DNA of 64,000 bases from Staphylococcus ratti (GTDB lineage: Bacteria; Bacillota; Bacilli; Staphylococcales; Staphylococcaceae), in NCBI RefSeq assembly GCF_020883535.1, contig NZ_CP086654.1, positions 2,046,001 through 2,110,000 of the forward strand, written 5' to 3'. The position numbers and the translations under genes were made by a program. The notes beneath the pieces are model-generated. The model saw only the letters and a program-made list of their open reading frames with translations. It did not search any database and was not told the DNA's origin. This document shows positions 28,119 to 35,893 of this stretch, piece after piece; within the stretch, counting starts at the first letter, position 1; each line of letters opens with the position of its first letter.

Positions 28119-28634
28119 CTACTTGTTTATCGGTTCATTTAAATAAATTTGTTGAATCGTTTCTAAGCTTGTGACTTCCGATAAGTCAATAAAATAAGGC
28201 GCTTGCCATTTTTGTGTGCGCAAAGCGGTCGCATTTAAAGCCTTTTCCCAACAAGGATAAACTCTGAATGCCATCTTCCCTTTTGTATGATCCGAAGATA
28301 GTATACCCTTTTCTAGCAACAGAGATTTAGGGAAGACAAACTGACCGTTTTTCGCCCCCTCAATCACATTAATAATTATTTTATCTTGCGACTCATTGTA
28401 TTTAAATGGCACATTTTTGTTTTCTTTATTTTTTTGCCAAACAGCAACAAAGTACCCTTGTTTTTTAGGCGTTTTCTTCGCTAACCTACTTTTAAATGCA
28501 ATTCCGTTTAATACAAAATCAAACGCCTCATATGTTTCATTCCAATTTTCAATTTTAATATTACTTAAAGTACCCCATTGCATCTTCTCAATGATTGTTC
28601 GTAAATATTGTATAGAAATATAATCGTTCATCAT
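28119..28634 (-). CDS. MepB-family protein
   Basis: A 171-residue protein of the MepB family, known from the S. aureus mepRAB multidrug cluster but of unknown function. Recognisable blocks are EAFDFVLNGIAFKSRLAKKTPKKQGYFVAVW and the C-terminal KMAFRVYPCWEKA, KTQKWQAPYFIDLS-like segment. No MATE pump (mepA) or MarR regulator (mepR) is adjacent here. Starts at ATG 28634 or 28631, with AAAGGA in front. Confidence 0.8.
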   Translation of the reverse strand: MMNDYISIQYLRTIIEKMQWGTLSNIKIENWNETYEAFDFVLNGIAFKSRLAKKTPKKQGYFVAVWQKNKENKNVPFKYNESQDKIIINVIEGAKNGQFVFPKSLLLEKGILSSDHTKGKMAFRVYPCWEKALNATALRTQKWQAPYFIDLSEVTSLETIQQIYLNEPINK

Positions 28635-28686
28635 CAATGTCCTTTAATTTTATTATTCAACCTAGTTACACGCAGCTTATATCGTT

Positions 28687-29277
28687 TTAAATATAGGGAT
28701 TACCATATTGTCGGCAATAGCGATAATAACCTTGTTGAATCATATACATTTTTCGTTCGATATTCTCAGGTGTATCAAATTCAATTAATTTCAAAATATG
28801 TTCCATAAATTCAATAGGTGCCGTCCCATTAGCAGTGACGAGATGACCATCTCTTATCGCTTGTGCTTCTATAAAAAACGACGCGTTTTCATACTGATTA
28901 AAACCTTTCCATAATGACAAAGCATTACCGGTATGTTTATAATCGTTTAAAAAGCCGTTTTTCGCAAGATAATCTACTGCCCCACAAATAGCACCTATCG
29001 GAATTTTATTAGCAAATGCTTGCTTAATAAAGTGATATAGCATTTCATTTTCTACATTCCACGTATTTCCACCAATGAGTATTAATAAATCGTAAGTTTC
29101 ATCAAATTGCCCGATTTCATAATCCACCGTAACTGCGAAATTCCCTATGGATGTCACCGTTTTATTTAATGAGATTGTTTTAATTTCCCAATCCTCACTT
29201 TGATTTAGCATAGACGAAAGATAGGCACTTTCCCAATCTGCAAATTGATCTAACAAAAGAAATAACGCTTTTTTCAT
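28687..29277 (-). CDS. DJ-1/PfpI-family (class I glutamine amidotransferase-like) protein
   Basis: A 196-residue protein of the DJ-1/PfpI superfamily. The nucleophile elbow is AICGA with Cys98, and the acidic partner is Glu16 in ADWESAYL. YDLLILIGGNTW is the conserved strand before the elbow. Members act as proteases, glyoxalases, deglycases or stress proteins; the exact role cannot be read. Two ATG-proximal features, a good ribosome site (GGAGGAGCT) and a complete fold length, support an intact gene. Confidence 0.85.
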   Translation of the reverse strand: MKKALFLLLDQFADWESAYLSSMLNQSEDWEIKTISLNKTVTSIGNFAVTVDYEIGQFDETYDLLILIGGNTWNVENEMLYHFIKQAFANKIPIGAICGAVDYLAKNGFLNDYKHTGNALSLWKGFNQYENASFFIEAQAIRDGHLVTANGTAPIEFMEHILKLIEFDTPENIERKMYMIQQGYYRYCRQYGNPYI

Positions 29278-29385
29278 TAGTGTAGCTCCTCCTCTATAGC
29301 ATCCTTTTAAGCATTCTAGCTCATTTTATGAATAAAAAATCGACATATGAAAAAAGAAACATTTGTCAACAACTATATCCATGTC

Positions 29386-30284
29386 TTATTTCTTCGCATT
29401 TATAGTTTTAAACACATTGCCCTTTCTGGGTTTTCTAAGGGCAATATATGCACCTACACAAGCTAATACAATACCGACTATGAGAGAAAGGCGCATCTGA
29501 GACTCTCCCATCAACACACTTGCTAGACCTCCTATAGCTGGGAACGTCGCCACCATATAACCACTTTCGGCAGCACCTATACTTTTGATTAATTTTAAAT
29601 AAAACAACCATGCAAGAAAAGAAGCAAACACTGATAAATATAGCAATCCTACCCAAAAGTTGAGTACTTGAGGTAATATGTAAATGTCCCCTCTCACTAG
29701 CGTAAAACAACTTAAAAATACTACTGCACCTAGCATGCCTACCGTATTCGCCAAAATAGGATTTACATTCTTTTTACTATTATGTAACGACAACACATCA
29801 CCTATCGAAGTCATCACAGTACCTAAGATGGCTAACAAAATACCTTTCACAAATCCACCAGATAAATGATCTAACTCAGGATATAAAATAACGCCTACAC
29901 TTATTATCCCCAATAGGCCGCCGATATAAATCCGTCGAGATATTTTACTTTTAAATGCAACGCTGATAAATATAGGCGTTAATACTGCTTTCAATGAAAA
30001 AATCAAAGTTACAATGGCGGCCGTACTGTAAAATGTTCCATAATACAAAAGAAGATAACTGATTGTGAAATTACAAAGTCCAAAACCGAGTACGGTCAAA
30101 ACGTTAAACTCTTTAAAACTTATTTTTTTAAACAACTTGTCAGTAAAACCGCAAATAAAATTAAAGCAATGATCGAGCGATATAACAGAGCCACTTCCAA
30201 AGAGACATGCGTTCCTTGGATTTTAACTGCTATAAAGTTCAACCCCCAAACCAACATACAAAACACATACATAACATAATTCAT
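29386..30284 (-). pseudogene. EamA/DMT-family transporter split by a one-base frameshift
   Basis: The first 51 codons (start ATG 30284, GGGGAT before it) encode the typical first EamA helix and WGLNFIAVKIQ motif, then stop at TAA just after TSCLKK. The rest (249 codons, ten-helix DMT transporter with two EamA repeats) continues in another frame from the same point. The break falls in a run of seven T (30123-30129); adding one base restores a single 299-residue protein, the usual EamA size. The downstream frame would otherwise start at a TTG without a ribosome site. It may be a pseudogene, a slippage-switched gene or a sequencing error. Confidence 0.8.
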
Positions 30285-30730
30285 TACAAGCTATCCCCAC
30301 TTTCCCCTCATTAGTTAGCACTTTTTAATTTAACGATTACTAGCTCTACGAAGAAACACATTACGCACATCGCTTTTCTACACTGTTTATCCCTTTCTTC
30401 GAGCACTGCTTCATTATATCGTAGCTCTTTCATATTATATTTTATTACAATAACTAAATTATAATAAGCAATTAACGTCAAATACTCTTATACTCCAATA
30501 TTGCTAATACGTAACGACGGCGCATTTATTAGAATATCACTACTATTGATCCTCACTATCACTTGTAACGCTACTTACTTTTTCAAAGTCAAAAACAAAG
30601 TAAATTATTAATTTTAGCTTTTTGCAATAACATTGAAAAAAATTAGATGTGATGCGTTGTAAATCCGTTGTATTTCTACGAATAATATGCAATAATTTAA
30701 AAAATAAAAATTAAGAATGAGGTACAGTAA
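30285..30730. other. AT-rich intergenic region
   Basis: I see no gene, repeat or convincing RNA structure here. It must hold the promoters of the two divergent flanking genes; several TATAAT-like boxes occur but none has a well-spaced -35. Confidence 0.5.
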
Positions 30731-31021
30731 TTGATAGATTATAGAGATTATTCAGAGGAATATAAAGTGTTTATGATTAGTATTGGGGCTTTAGACTGGT
30801 ATAAAATACGCAAAAGCGTTGTAAAAACTATTGAAAAACTTACAAAACCTAACTTACCTGATCACTATAGTTATACATTTGTAGACGTTAATGAGGTAAC
30901 AGTATTGTTAATTAAAACGCATTCACAGTTTATCCCAGACTTAATTAGAGCGCTTTGTAAAAAGAACATAGCTGTATATGAAGTTAAGCATGTTGAAGAT
31001 AAAACAGCATGGTTCGATTAA
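30731..31021 (+). CDS. Hypothetical protein, 96 residues
   Basis: I do not recognise this protein. It is soluble, lacks a signal peptide, and alternates helix and strand (MIDYRDYSEEYKVFMISIG, YSYTFVDVNEVTVLLIKTHS, FIPDLIRALCKKNIAVYEVKHV), possibly a small alpha-beta fold. The start is TTG 30731, set by GAGG at 30719-30722 eight nt before it. It is followed by a strong terminator and converges on ilvE in the reconstructed pre-insertion chromosome, so it is a chromosomal gene and not cargo of the satellite. Confidence 0.65.
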   Translation: MIDYRDYSEEYKVFMISIGALDWYKIRKSVVKTIEKLTKPNLPDHYSYTFVDVNEVTVLLIKTHSQFIPDLIRALCKKNIAVYEVKHVEDKTAWFD

Positions 31022-31114
31022 TATATTGATGTTGGTGTCGGAAATTGCATGTAAAGGTTTACTCGAATGTCAATAGCACCAATCGCATATTTAACTCTGC
31101 ACTCGTGAACAAAA

Positions 31115-31160
31115 GGGTAAAACAGTAACCGAATTTGGCACTGTTTTACCCTCTCTTTTT
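31115..31160. terminator. Bidirectional terminator; original ilvE terminator
   Basis: A perfect 12-bp stem (31115-31126 with 31140-31151) followed by TCTCTTTTT on plus and CTTTTGTT on minus. It ends the 96-residue gene. Without the satellite it would lie about 25 nt after the ilvE stop, so it was probably the ilvE terminator before insertion. Confidence 0.88.
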
Positions 31161-31165
31161 GATAA

Positions 31166-31204
31166 ACATAACTTTTTAGTATCTTGGTACGACTACTCTC
31201 CAAC
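31166..31204. repeat. Distal attachment-site copy of the satellite (39-bp direct repeat)
   Basis: Identical over 39 bp to 34586-34624. On the minus strand it spells the last codons of ilvE (WRVVVPRY and stop) plus nine following bases, out of any gene context. Mismatches begin immediately outside on both sides. Confidence 0.93.
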
Positions 31205-31306
31205 AGGAGGTTATATTTTCATAAATTATCGTCGTTTTATAACCATTGATATTACAGCGTTTTTATAGTTATATACTTCCTATTACTTCACATCACTTTA
31301 TAAATA

Positions 31307-31327
31307 ACGTATTCAAATACGTATTCA
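31307..31327. repeat. Putative integrase arm-type sites, distal end
   Basis: Two copies of ACGTATTCA at 31307-31315 and 31319-31327, one helical turn apart (12 bp). The same pair occurs at the other end of the element. Confidence 0.6.
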
Positions 31328-31403
31328 CTGCCTGCATGTGTGAGATTACATATATTATTCTTTATCAAGAAATTTATTTCACAAAAATATATAATACATA
31401 TAC

Positions 31404-31436
31404 AAAAACTCAGCCCTACATCTTATGATGCAGGGC
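31404..31436 (-). terminator. Terminator of the Abi_2 gene
   Basis: A 10-bp stem (31413-31422 with 31427-31436, one G-T wobble on the minus strand) with loop ATAA, followed on the minus strand by TGAGTTTTTG. Confidence 0.75.
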
Positions 31437-31483
31437 CTACAAACATATAGTTTATTTCCTTAATAACAATAATAAGGTAAAGT

Positions 31484-32416
31484 TTAGTAATTAGCAAGTG
31501 CTTCGCTAAAAAAATTATATACTGACTTAAATCGTTCATCATATATATGTTTATTCTTTCGAGCATACTCCATGAAATCATTGAGCTCATTAATTCTACG
31601 CTCTCTCATATTTTTATTCACAACTATTTTATCGTAAACATAAAGCATCGCTAAAATATCATGTATATTATAATTTGTAAGTCTTTTATCCAAAATTTGT
31701 TTACGAATACCTAAACTTTTCGCATATTCCGTAATTAATACACTTTTATTATTGCCAATAATTTGGTTTTTCAAAGCGATATTATTTAATATAGGAGTAT
31801 TATGAGCAGCTTTATTTCTGATATTTTTTACAAATCGTACCGTTTTACTCAATTCTTTAAACTCGTCTATTTTATACGTATTATAGTAAAATTCAATGAA
31901 CCAACATAAGTCACCAAATTGTATATGCTCAATTAAAAACCATATAGGTGTATTTTGTTCATACTTTTCATAATCTAACTTTCTATATGTGTCATAGCTT
32001 AAATATTTCATCATTTTTTTATATGGATTTTTTATTTTTGACATCTGTCTCACATAATCAAAAAAACATTTCACAACCTTGTAACCATCTTCATTTTCTA
32101 AATTTGTAATTGACCTCATAATATTTAATTTGATTGAGTGCTCAATGTCTAAACAAAATTTTATTATGATATAACGTAACCTCATATCTAAACTTGCTAA
32201 ATCTACTAAATTTTTAAAATCAACCTCTTGATATCTTTCAACTAACTGATTCTGATGTCTAACTCTTTGTTTTGGATAGTTATCCACATAACTATTGAGC
32301 TTGTAATAATAATTTTTAAATTCTAATATTCTCATAGCTTTGGTTTCATTAATATACGTAAATTTTACACCTTTAAACTTCATATAAAGTATAAGAGATT
32401 TGTATGACAATGACAT
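31484..32416 (-). CDS. Abi_2 (AbiD/AbiF-like) abortive-infection protein
   Basis: A 310-residue protein of the Abi_2 family, whose lactococcal members AbiD/AbiF stop phage growth by killing or arresting the infected cell. Family features: an N-terminal helical part with LEFKNYYYKLNSY, the DLASLDMRLRYIIIKFCLDIEHSIK block (about 72-96), and the HEPN R-x4-H motif RNKAAH (Arg200, His205), expected to act as an RNase. ATG 32416 has AAGG 7 nt upstream. As cargo of a phage satellite it fits a defence role. The gene looks intact, in contrast to the decayed element core. The trigger and target are unknown. Confidence 0.82.
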   Translation of the reverse strand: MSLSYKSLILYMKFKGVKFTYINETKAMRILEFKNYYYKLNSYVDNYPKQRVRHQNQLVERYQEVDFKNLVDLASLDMRLRYIIIKFCLDIEHSIKLNIMRSITNLENEDGYKVVKCFFDYVRQMSKIKNPYKKMMKYLSYDTYRKLDYEKYEQNTPIWFLIEHIQFGDLCWFIEFYYNTYKIDEFKELSKTVRFVKNIRNKAAHNTPILNNIALKNQIIGNNKSVLITEYAKSLGIRKQILDKRLTNYNIHDILAMLYVYDKIVVNKNMRERRINELNDFMEYARKNKHIYDERFKSVYNFFSEALANY

Positions 32417-32945
32417 TATATAACCTTACCTTTTTTAGGATATTACACATATTATACATTAAAACTTACAAAATAGTGTTAGATACTTCTAATATTTTTA
32501 AACGCCACGTTATTTTCACTTTTTGGAACTCCGTTCTTTATCCTTAAAAGCTTGTGAGGTCATGTTTCATGACCTCCAACGTCTTCGGAAATCTTTGTAC
32601 CAAAACAATAAGTTAACATTTCCCATTAGAGTATTGTTATATAAAGTAGAATTGTATTATTGTAATCTTGCAAAATCCAAAAATTGATTCTGCAAATGTG
32701 CTAATTTGTTTCATCAGATAAAAAATGAATTGATAAAGATTTTTGACTATTCTGTTTTTGTATACCTCGGAATAAATCATTTCTCTCTTTTCTTCCTGTC
32801 CCTCGTTTTGGCATCTCTAACTAGATTACTACCATAAAATACATTTCTAATTAACAACAGTTAGGAATAATATTCTGACACTTAGGCAAAACCGGTTAAC
32901 TTAATGACGATTTTTATTAAAATGCTACTAAAGTGAGGGGATAAC
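32417..32945. other. Divergent intergenic region of the satellite with a 9-bp palindrome
   Basis: No gene is visible in these 529 nt between the Abi_2 gene and the membrane-protein gene. A perfect inverted repeat GAGGTCATG-TTT-CATGACCTC lies at 32556-32576. It has no T run on either side, so it looks more like a protein-binding site than a terminator. The region should hold both divergent promoters; I see no well-spaced consensus pair. Confidence 0.5.
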
Positions 32946-33335
32946 ATGGATGATATTCTAGAAGATTTAAGTAAAGCCAAATGGAACTTTATTACTCTTG
33001 CTATTTCAATTTTTTCATATCTTTATTTGTCTAATATTTCAGATAAATTTGTTGCAAGATTTGGTAGCAAAGTTCATGTTAGTAATCTTTTGGTGGATGG
33101 ATATATAAGCTCTACTATGCAGGTTTTAGCGCTTCTATTTACAACAATTGTTCTTTTTTGCTTAACAATATTTATTGCTTGGAGACTTTTGTCTATAACA
33201 TCAATAATTCAAATGATTGTTTCAATAATTTTTATTTGTCTTACTTTTTCTTTAGGGGCTGTACCTTTTTTTGGAACTTTTTTGTTATTAATAATTGTCG
33301 GAGTACTAGTAATATTTTTGGCCAACAATATTTGA
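32946..33335 (+). CDS. Small four-helix membrane protein, satellite cargo
   Basis: A 129-residue protein of unknown function. A short charged N-terminus (MDDILEDLSKAKW) is followed by a helix at about 13-29, a polar segment (NISDKFVARFGSKVHVSN), and three hydrophobic helices near 57-78, 80-100 and 105-127. ATG 32946 has GAGGGGAT 3 nt before it, and a clean terminator follows. It is divergent from the Abi_2 gene and sits between it and terS, in the accessory slot where satellites carry toxins or defence genes. A membrane effector role is possible but unproven. Confidence 0.7.
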   Translation: MDDILEDLSKAKWNFITLAISIFSYLYLSNISDKFVARFGSKVHVSNLLVDGYISSTMQVLALLFTTIVLFCLTIFIAWRLLSITSIIQMIVSIIFICLTFSLGAVPFFGTFLLLIIVGVLVIFLANNI

Positions 33336-33363
33336 AAGCTACCCATAATGGTAGCTTTTTTCA
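33335..33363 (+). terminator. Terminator of the satellite membrane-protein gene
   Basis: AAAGCTACC (33335-33343) pairs with GGTAGCTTT (33350-33358), loop CATAAT, followed by a T run. The stem starts at the last base of the stop codon. Confidence 0.88.
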
Positions 33364-33394
33364 GTTCCTTTTACTCCTGACATTAATATATTTC

Positions 33395-33874
33395 TCACTC
33401 TTCTAACGGAATATCTTCTATAAATGTTGGCGTTGCTATACTTACATCTAACTTCTCTGTAAACAAACTATGATACTTCCCTAACATATCTCGCGCCTTT
33501 AAACGGTCACTTGGCTTAATAGGTACTTCTACCAGCTCAACGTGTTCATTGTAAACAAGGTTTAAGCGTCCAGTATCTGGATTGCGTTCAAATGTACCTT
33601 TCTTCACTACAACCTCTTTCGTTTCAGTCTCATCACCTATTGCTGCATTCGTTAACAGATGGAACAGCTCTTTGGCAGTTAAGATGCTATCGTCCATCAC
33701 TTTATCTTGTTGGCTTTTGATATATTCATCGACCTTTTCATTACGCAACAATCTACTTCCCGTCACATGTGCCGAATTTGGCGCATATCCTGCCATTATA
33801 GCACTTTGTGTTATATTTAATGTCTTAATATACTCATTGACAAAACGGACTTGTCTAGACGTTAATTCACTCAT
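33395..33874 (-). CDS. terS: Phage/satellite terminase small subunit TerS
   Basis: A 159-residue terminase small subunit of the kind carried by SaPIs: N-terminal helix-turn-helix (SRQVRFVNEYIKTLNITQSA, then AGYAPNSAHVTGSRLLRN), a helical middle and a C-terminal segment for interaction with the helper phage TerL. In satellites it redirects packaging of the helper's heads to satellite DNA. It looks complete. Its ATG overlaps the upstream gene's stop by 4 nt. No large subunit is present, as expected for a satellite. Confidence 0.88.
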   Translation of the reverse strand: MSELTSRQVRFVNEYIKTLNITQSAIMAGYAPNSAHVTGSRLLRNEKVDEYIKSQQDKVMDDSILTAKELFHLLTNAAIGDETETKEVVVKKGTFERNPDTGRLNLVYNEHVELVEVPIKPSDRLKARDMLGKYHSLFTEKLDVSIATPTFIEDIPLEE

Positions 33875-34194
33875 TCTATCACCTCCATCATTTTATCTAA
33901 TAACTTAGCAAACCATTGTCTAACTGATTCTGCGGGACACTCTAATACTTGACTAACATCTTTGTAACTACGCCCATGCAATAAGGCATCAAATATATAG
34001 AATTCTTTATCCGTAGCTACTTGGTCAACTATCATTGCTAAGTGATTTTTTAGAATATGATCATCTACATTATCTGTGGCTATCCATTCGTTTGTGTAGG
34101 TATAACCAATATTAAAGAAGTCATCTGTGAATGCGTCGTCATGAATTTGTTCGTAATAGTGAAATATAAAGTCTTTTATTTGCTGCTTATCCAT
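33871..34194 (-). CDS. Satellite HTH protein upstream of terS (sigma-70 region 4-like)
   Basis: A 107-residue protein with a helical N-terminus (KQQIKDFIFHYYEQIHDDAFTDDFFNIGYTYT-type acidic helices) and a C-terminal sigma-70 region-4-like helix-turn-helix (RSYKDVSQVLECPAESVRQWFAKLLDKM). It resembles small regulators located just upstream of terS in staphylococcal pathogenicity islands and phages, which control late or packaging genes. Start ATG 34194 is preferred; an in-frame GTG lies 6 nt upstream. Coupled with terS by an ATGA overlap. Confidence 0.7.
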   Translation of the reverse strand: MDKQQIKDFIFHYYEQIHDDAFTDDFFNIGYTYTNEWIATDNVDDHILKNHLAMIVDQVATDKEFYIFDALLHGRSYKDVSQVLECPAESVRQWFAKLLDKMMEVIE

Positions 34195-34245
34195 TATCAC
34201 ACCACTTTTAAATACTCTTTCCGATGATATTTATTCGCACGTTAG

Positions 34246-34494
34246 ACTTCGTGTCCAATTCTCCAACGAAAAATGGATAAGCTATGTCAAAAACATAATT
34301 TCAAGAAGATAAAGATACACAGCTTTAGACATACACATTGCTCACTCTTGTTTGAAGTTGGCTTGTCTATTCAAGAAGTGCAAGATAGATTGGGTCATGG
34401 TAATATAGGGACAACTATGGATATCTACGCTCACATTACAGAGAAACAACGTGATCAAATTGCTGAAAAGTTTGCGAAATACATCAATTTTTAG
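34246..34494 (+). pseudogene. int: Tyrosine integrase, C-terminal remnant
   Basis: Only about 80 codons remain of an integrase normally near 350-400 residues. From the ATG at 34273 the remnant keeps box II HSFR (His16, Arg19), the LGHGN histidine (His42) and the nucleophile Tyr52 in MDIYAHIT. The arm-binding and core-binding domains and the first catalytic arginine are gone; an in-frame TAG stands at 34243-34245. It is oriented toward the att site at the ilvE end, as in SaPIs. Not functional, so the element cannot excise by itself. Confidence 0.85.
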
Positions 34495-34499
34495 CATTA

Positions 34500-34519
34500 A
34501 CGTATTCAAAACGTATTCA
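34500..34519. repeat. Putative integrase arm-type sites, ilvE end
   Basis: Two copies of ACGTATTCA at 34500-34508 and 34511-34519 (11-bp period), in the same orientation as the pair at the other end of the element. Confidence 0.6.
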
Positions 34520-34540
34520 GTCAAGAAATTCAAACAAAAC

Positions 34541-34579
34541 AAAAAAGCTAGAAACCTTTTTAAAACGGGGTTTCTAGCT
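34541..34579 (-). terminator. Terminator of ilvE supplied by the satellite
   Basis: An 11-bp perfect stem (34546-34556 with 34569-34579) followed on the minus strand by six T. It also faces the integrase remnant and replaces the original ilvE terminator now 3.4 kb away. Confidence 0.88.
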
Positions 34580-34585
34580 CATCAG

Positions 34586-34624
34586 ACATAACTTTTTAGT
34601 ATCTTGGTACGACTACTCTCCAAC
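34586..34624. repeat. Proximal attachment-site copy of the satellite within ilvE
   Basis: Identical over 39 bp to 31166-31204. It covers the last codons and stop of ilvE plus ten bases beyond, so insertion restored the gene's reading frame exactly. Confidence 0.93.
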
Positions 34625-35672
34625 CATATGGATCTTCTAATTTACCACTTTGGATACCTGTATAATGATCATAAAGCTTTTGTGTAATTGGACCAGTTTG
34701 ATTGTTATTGATGCTTATTTTTTCATCTTTAAACTGTAACTCACCCACTGGTGATATAACAGCTGCCGTACCTGTACCGAACACCTCTTGAAGGCGACCT
34801 TCTTTATGGTATTGATAGAGTTCATCAATAGCGACACGACGCTCTTCTGTTTCATATCCTAATGATTTTGCAAGTTCCAATACCGTTTTACGTGTAATAC
34901 CTGGAAGAATACTGCCGTTTAATTCAGGTGTAACTACTTTGTTATCGATAACGAAAAAGATATTCATACTTCCCACTTCTTCGATATATTTTTGTTCTAC
35001 ACCGTCTAACCAAAGGACTTGGTCAAAGCCTTCTGCATTCGCATTAGATTGGGCAAGTAAACTTGCCGCGTAGTTGCCTGACACCTTCGCATAACCTACA
35101 CCACCGCGTACTGCACGTACATATTCATCTTCAACATAAATTTTTGTAGGTCTTAATGAATCGCCGCCATAATATGAACCTGATGGAGATAAAATAATTA
35201 ATAAACGGTATTCATGTGAAGGATGTACGCCTAAACCTTCTTGTGTCGCATAAACGAAAGGACGTATGTATAACGATTGTCCTTCTCCTTCAGGAACCCA
35301 ATCGCGCTCAACATCAATCAATTGTTTCAGACCTTCCAATAATAATGCTTCATCAATTTCTGGCATTTTCAAACGTGATAATGACATATTAATTCGCTTA
35401 AAGTTTTCCTCTGGTCTAAATAAAACCACTTCATCACCGTGCTTATATGCTTTTAGCCCTTCAAATACCGATTGACCGTAGTGAATGACTTGTGCTGCCG
35501 GAGCAAGTTCTATAGGACCGTAAGGAATAATCTGTAAATCGTGCCATCCCTTATCGATTGAATACTCAAAGCTAAGCATATAGTCTGTAAATACTTTACC
35601 GAAAGTTAATTTGGACTGATCTGGCTTTTCTTTAAGTTGTTCTCTTTGTTGAAATTGAATCTTATCTGACAT
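34596..35672 (-). CDS. ilvE: Branched-chain amino acid aminotransferase
   Basis: A 358-residue fold-type IV PLP enzyme that interconverts leucine, isoleucine and valine with their 2-oxo acids. Lys196 in [13 protein letters not shown] binds [22 protein letters not shown] and [20 protein letters not shown] are conserved blocks. The same length as S. aureus IlvE. It has a consensus promoter and two CodY boxes upstream, so it should be controlled by branched-chain amino acids and GTP. Its last codons serve as the integration site of the satellite, and the protein end is unchanged. Confidence 0.96.
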   Translation of the reverse strand: MSDKIQFQQREQLKEKPDQSKLTFGKVFTDYMLSFEYSIDKGWHDLQIIPYGPIELAPAAQVIHYGQSVFEGLKAYKHGDEVVLFRPEENFKRINMSLSRLKMPEIDEALLLEGLKQLIDVERDWVPEGEGQSLYIRPFVYATQEGLGVHPSHEYRLLIILSPSGSYYGGDSLRPTKIYVEDEYVRAVRGGVGYAKVSGNYAASLLAQSNANAEGFDQVLWLDGVEQKYIEEVGSMNIFFVIDNKVVTPELNGSILPGITRKTVLELAKSLGYETEERRVAIDELYQYHKEGRLQEVFGTGTAAVISPVGELQFKDEKISINNNQTGPITQKLYDHYTGIQSGKLEDPYGWRVVVPRY

Positions 35673-35704
35673 GATTATTCCTCCTATTTAGATGTAATAT
35701 ATGC

Positions 35705-35733
35705 ATTATATCAATGTGTATATTACAATTCAA
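35705..35733 (-). promoter_or_regulatory. ilvE promoter
   Basis: On the minus strand -35 TTGAAT (35733-35728), a 17-nt spacer and a perfect -10 TATAAT (35710-35705), about 33 nt before the ilvE start. Confidence 0.85.
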
Positions 35734-35735
35734 TG

Positions 35736-35776
35736 TATTTTCTGAAAATTAAAATTAATCTAACTTTCAGAAAACC
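35736..35776. promoter_or_regulatory. Two CodY boxes upstream of ilvE
   Basis: TATTTTCTGAAAATT at 35736-35750 matches the CodY consensus AATTTTCWGAAAATT in 14 of 15 positions and lies 2 bp from the -35. A second, weaker copy AACTTTCAGAAAACC (12 of 15) is at 35762-35776. CodY represses amino-acid genes when branched-chain amino acids and GTP are plentiful. Confidence 0.8.
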
Positions 35777-35893
35777 CTTTCGCATTATTGCTTTAAATAC
35801 AACACGCCGGACTCTCTAAATATTATACAAACTTTAGAAAAAATATGAAAATCATTAGAGACACAGTCATAAAAATGCCAAAAACAACATCCC

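Larger units (their letters stand above)
31166..34624. mobile_element. Decayed phage satellite (SaPI/PICI-like) inserted at the 3' end of ilvE
   Basis: The 3.46-kb segment is bounded by a perfect 39-bp direct repeat, one copy of which is the end of ilvE. It contains a tyrosine-integrase C-terminal remnant, a terminase small subunit, an HTH gene that overlaps terS, an Abi_2 gene and a small membrane protein. Paired ACGTATTCA motifs lie just inside both ends. The replication (pri/rep), regulatory (stl/str) and capsid-remodelling genes of a complete satellite are missing. The content, att duplication and integrase at one end identify it as a remnant of an integrated element. Confidence 0.88.

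Noticed and set aside
31018-31203. Minus-strand frame across the distal att copy
   Set aside because: It reads the att sequence in a frame other than ilvE and crosses the terminator hairpin. No ribosome site or homology is seen.
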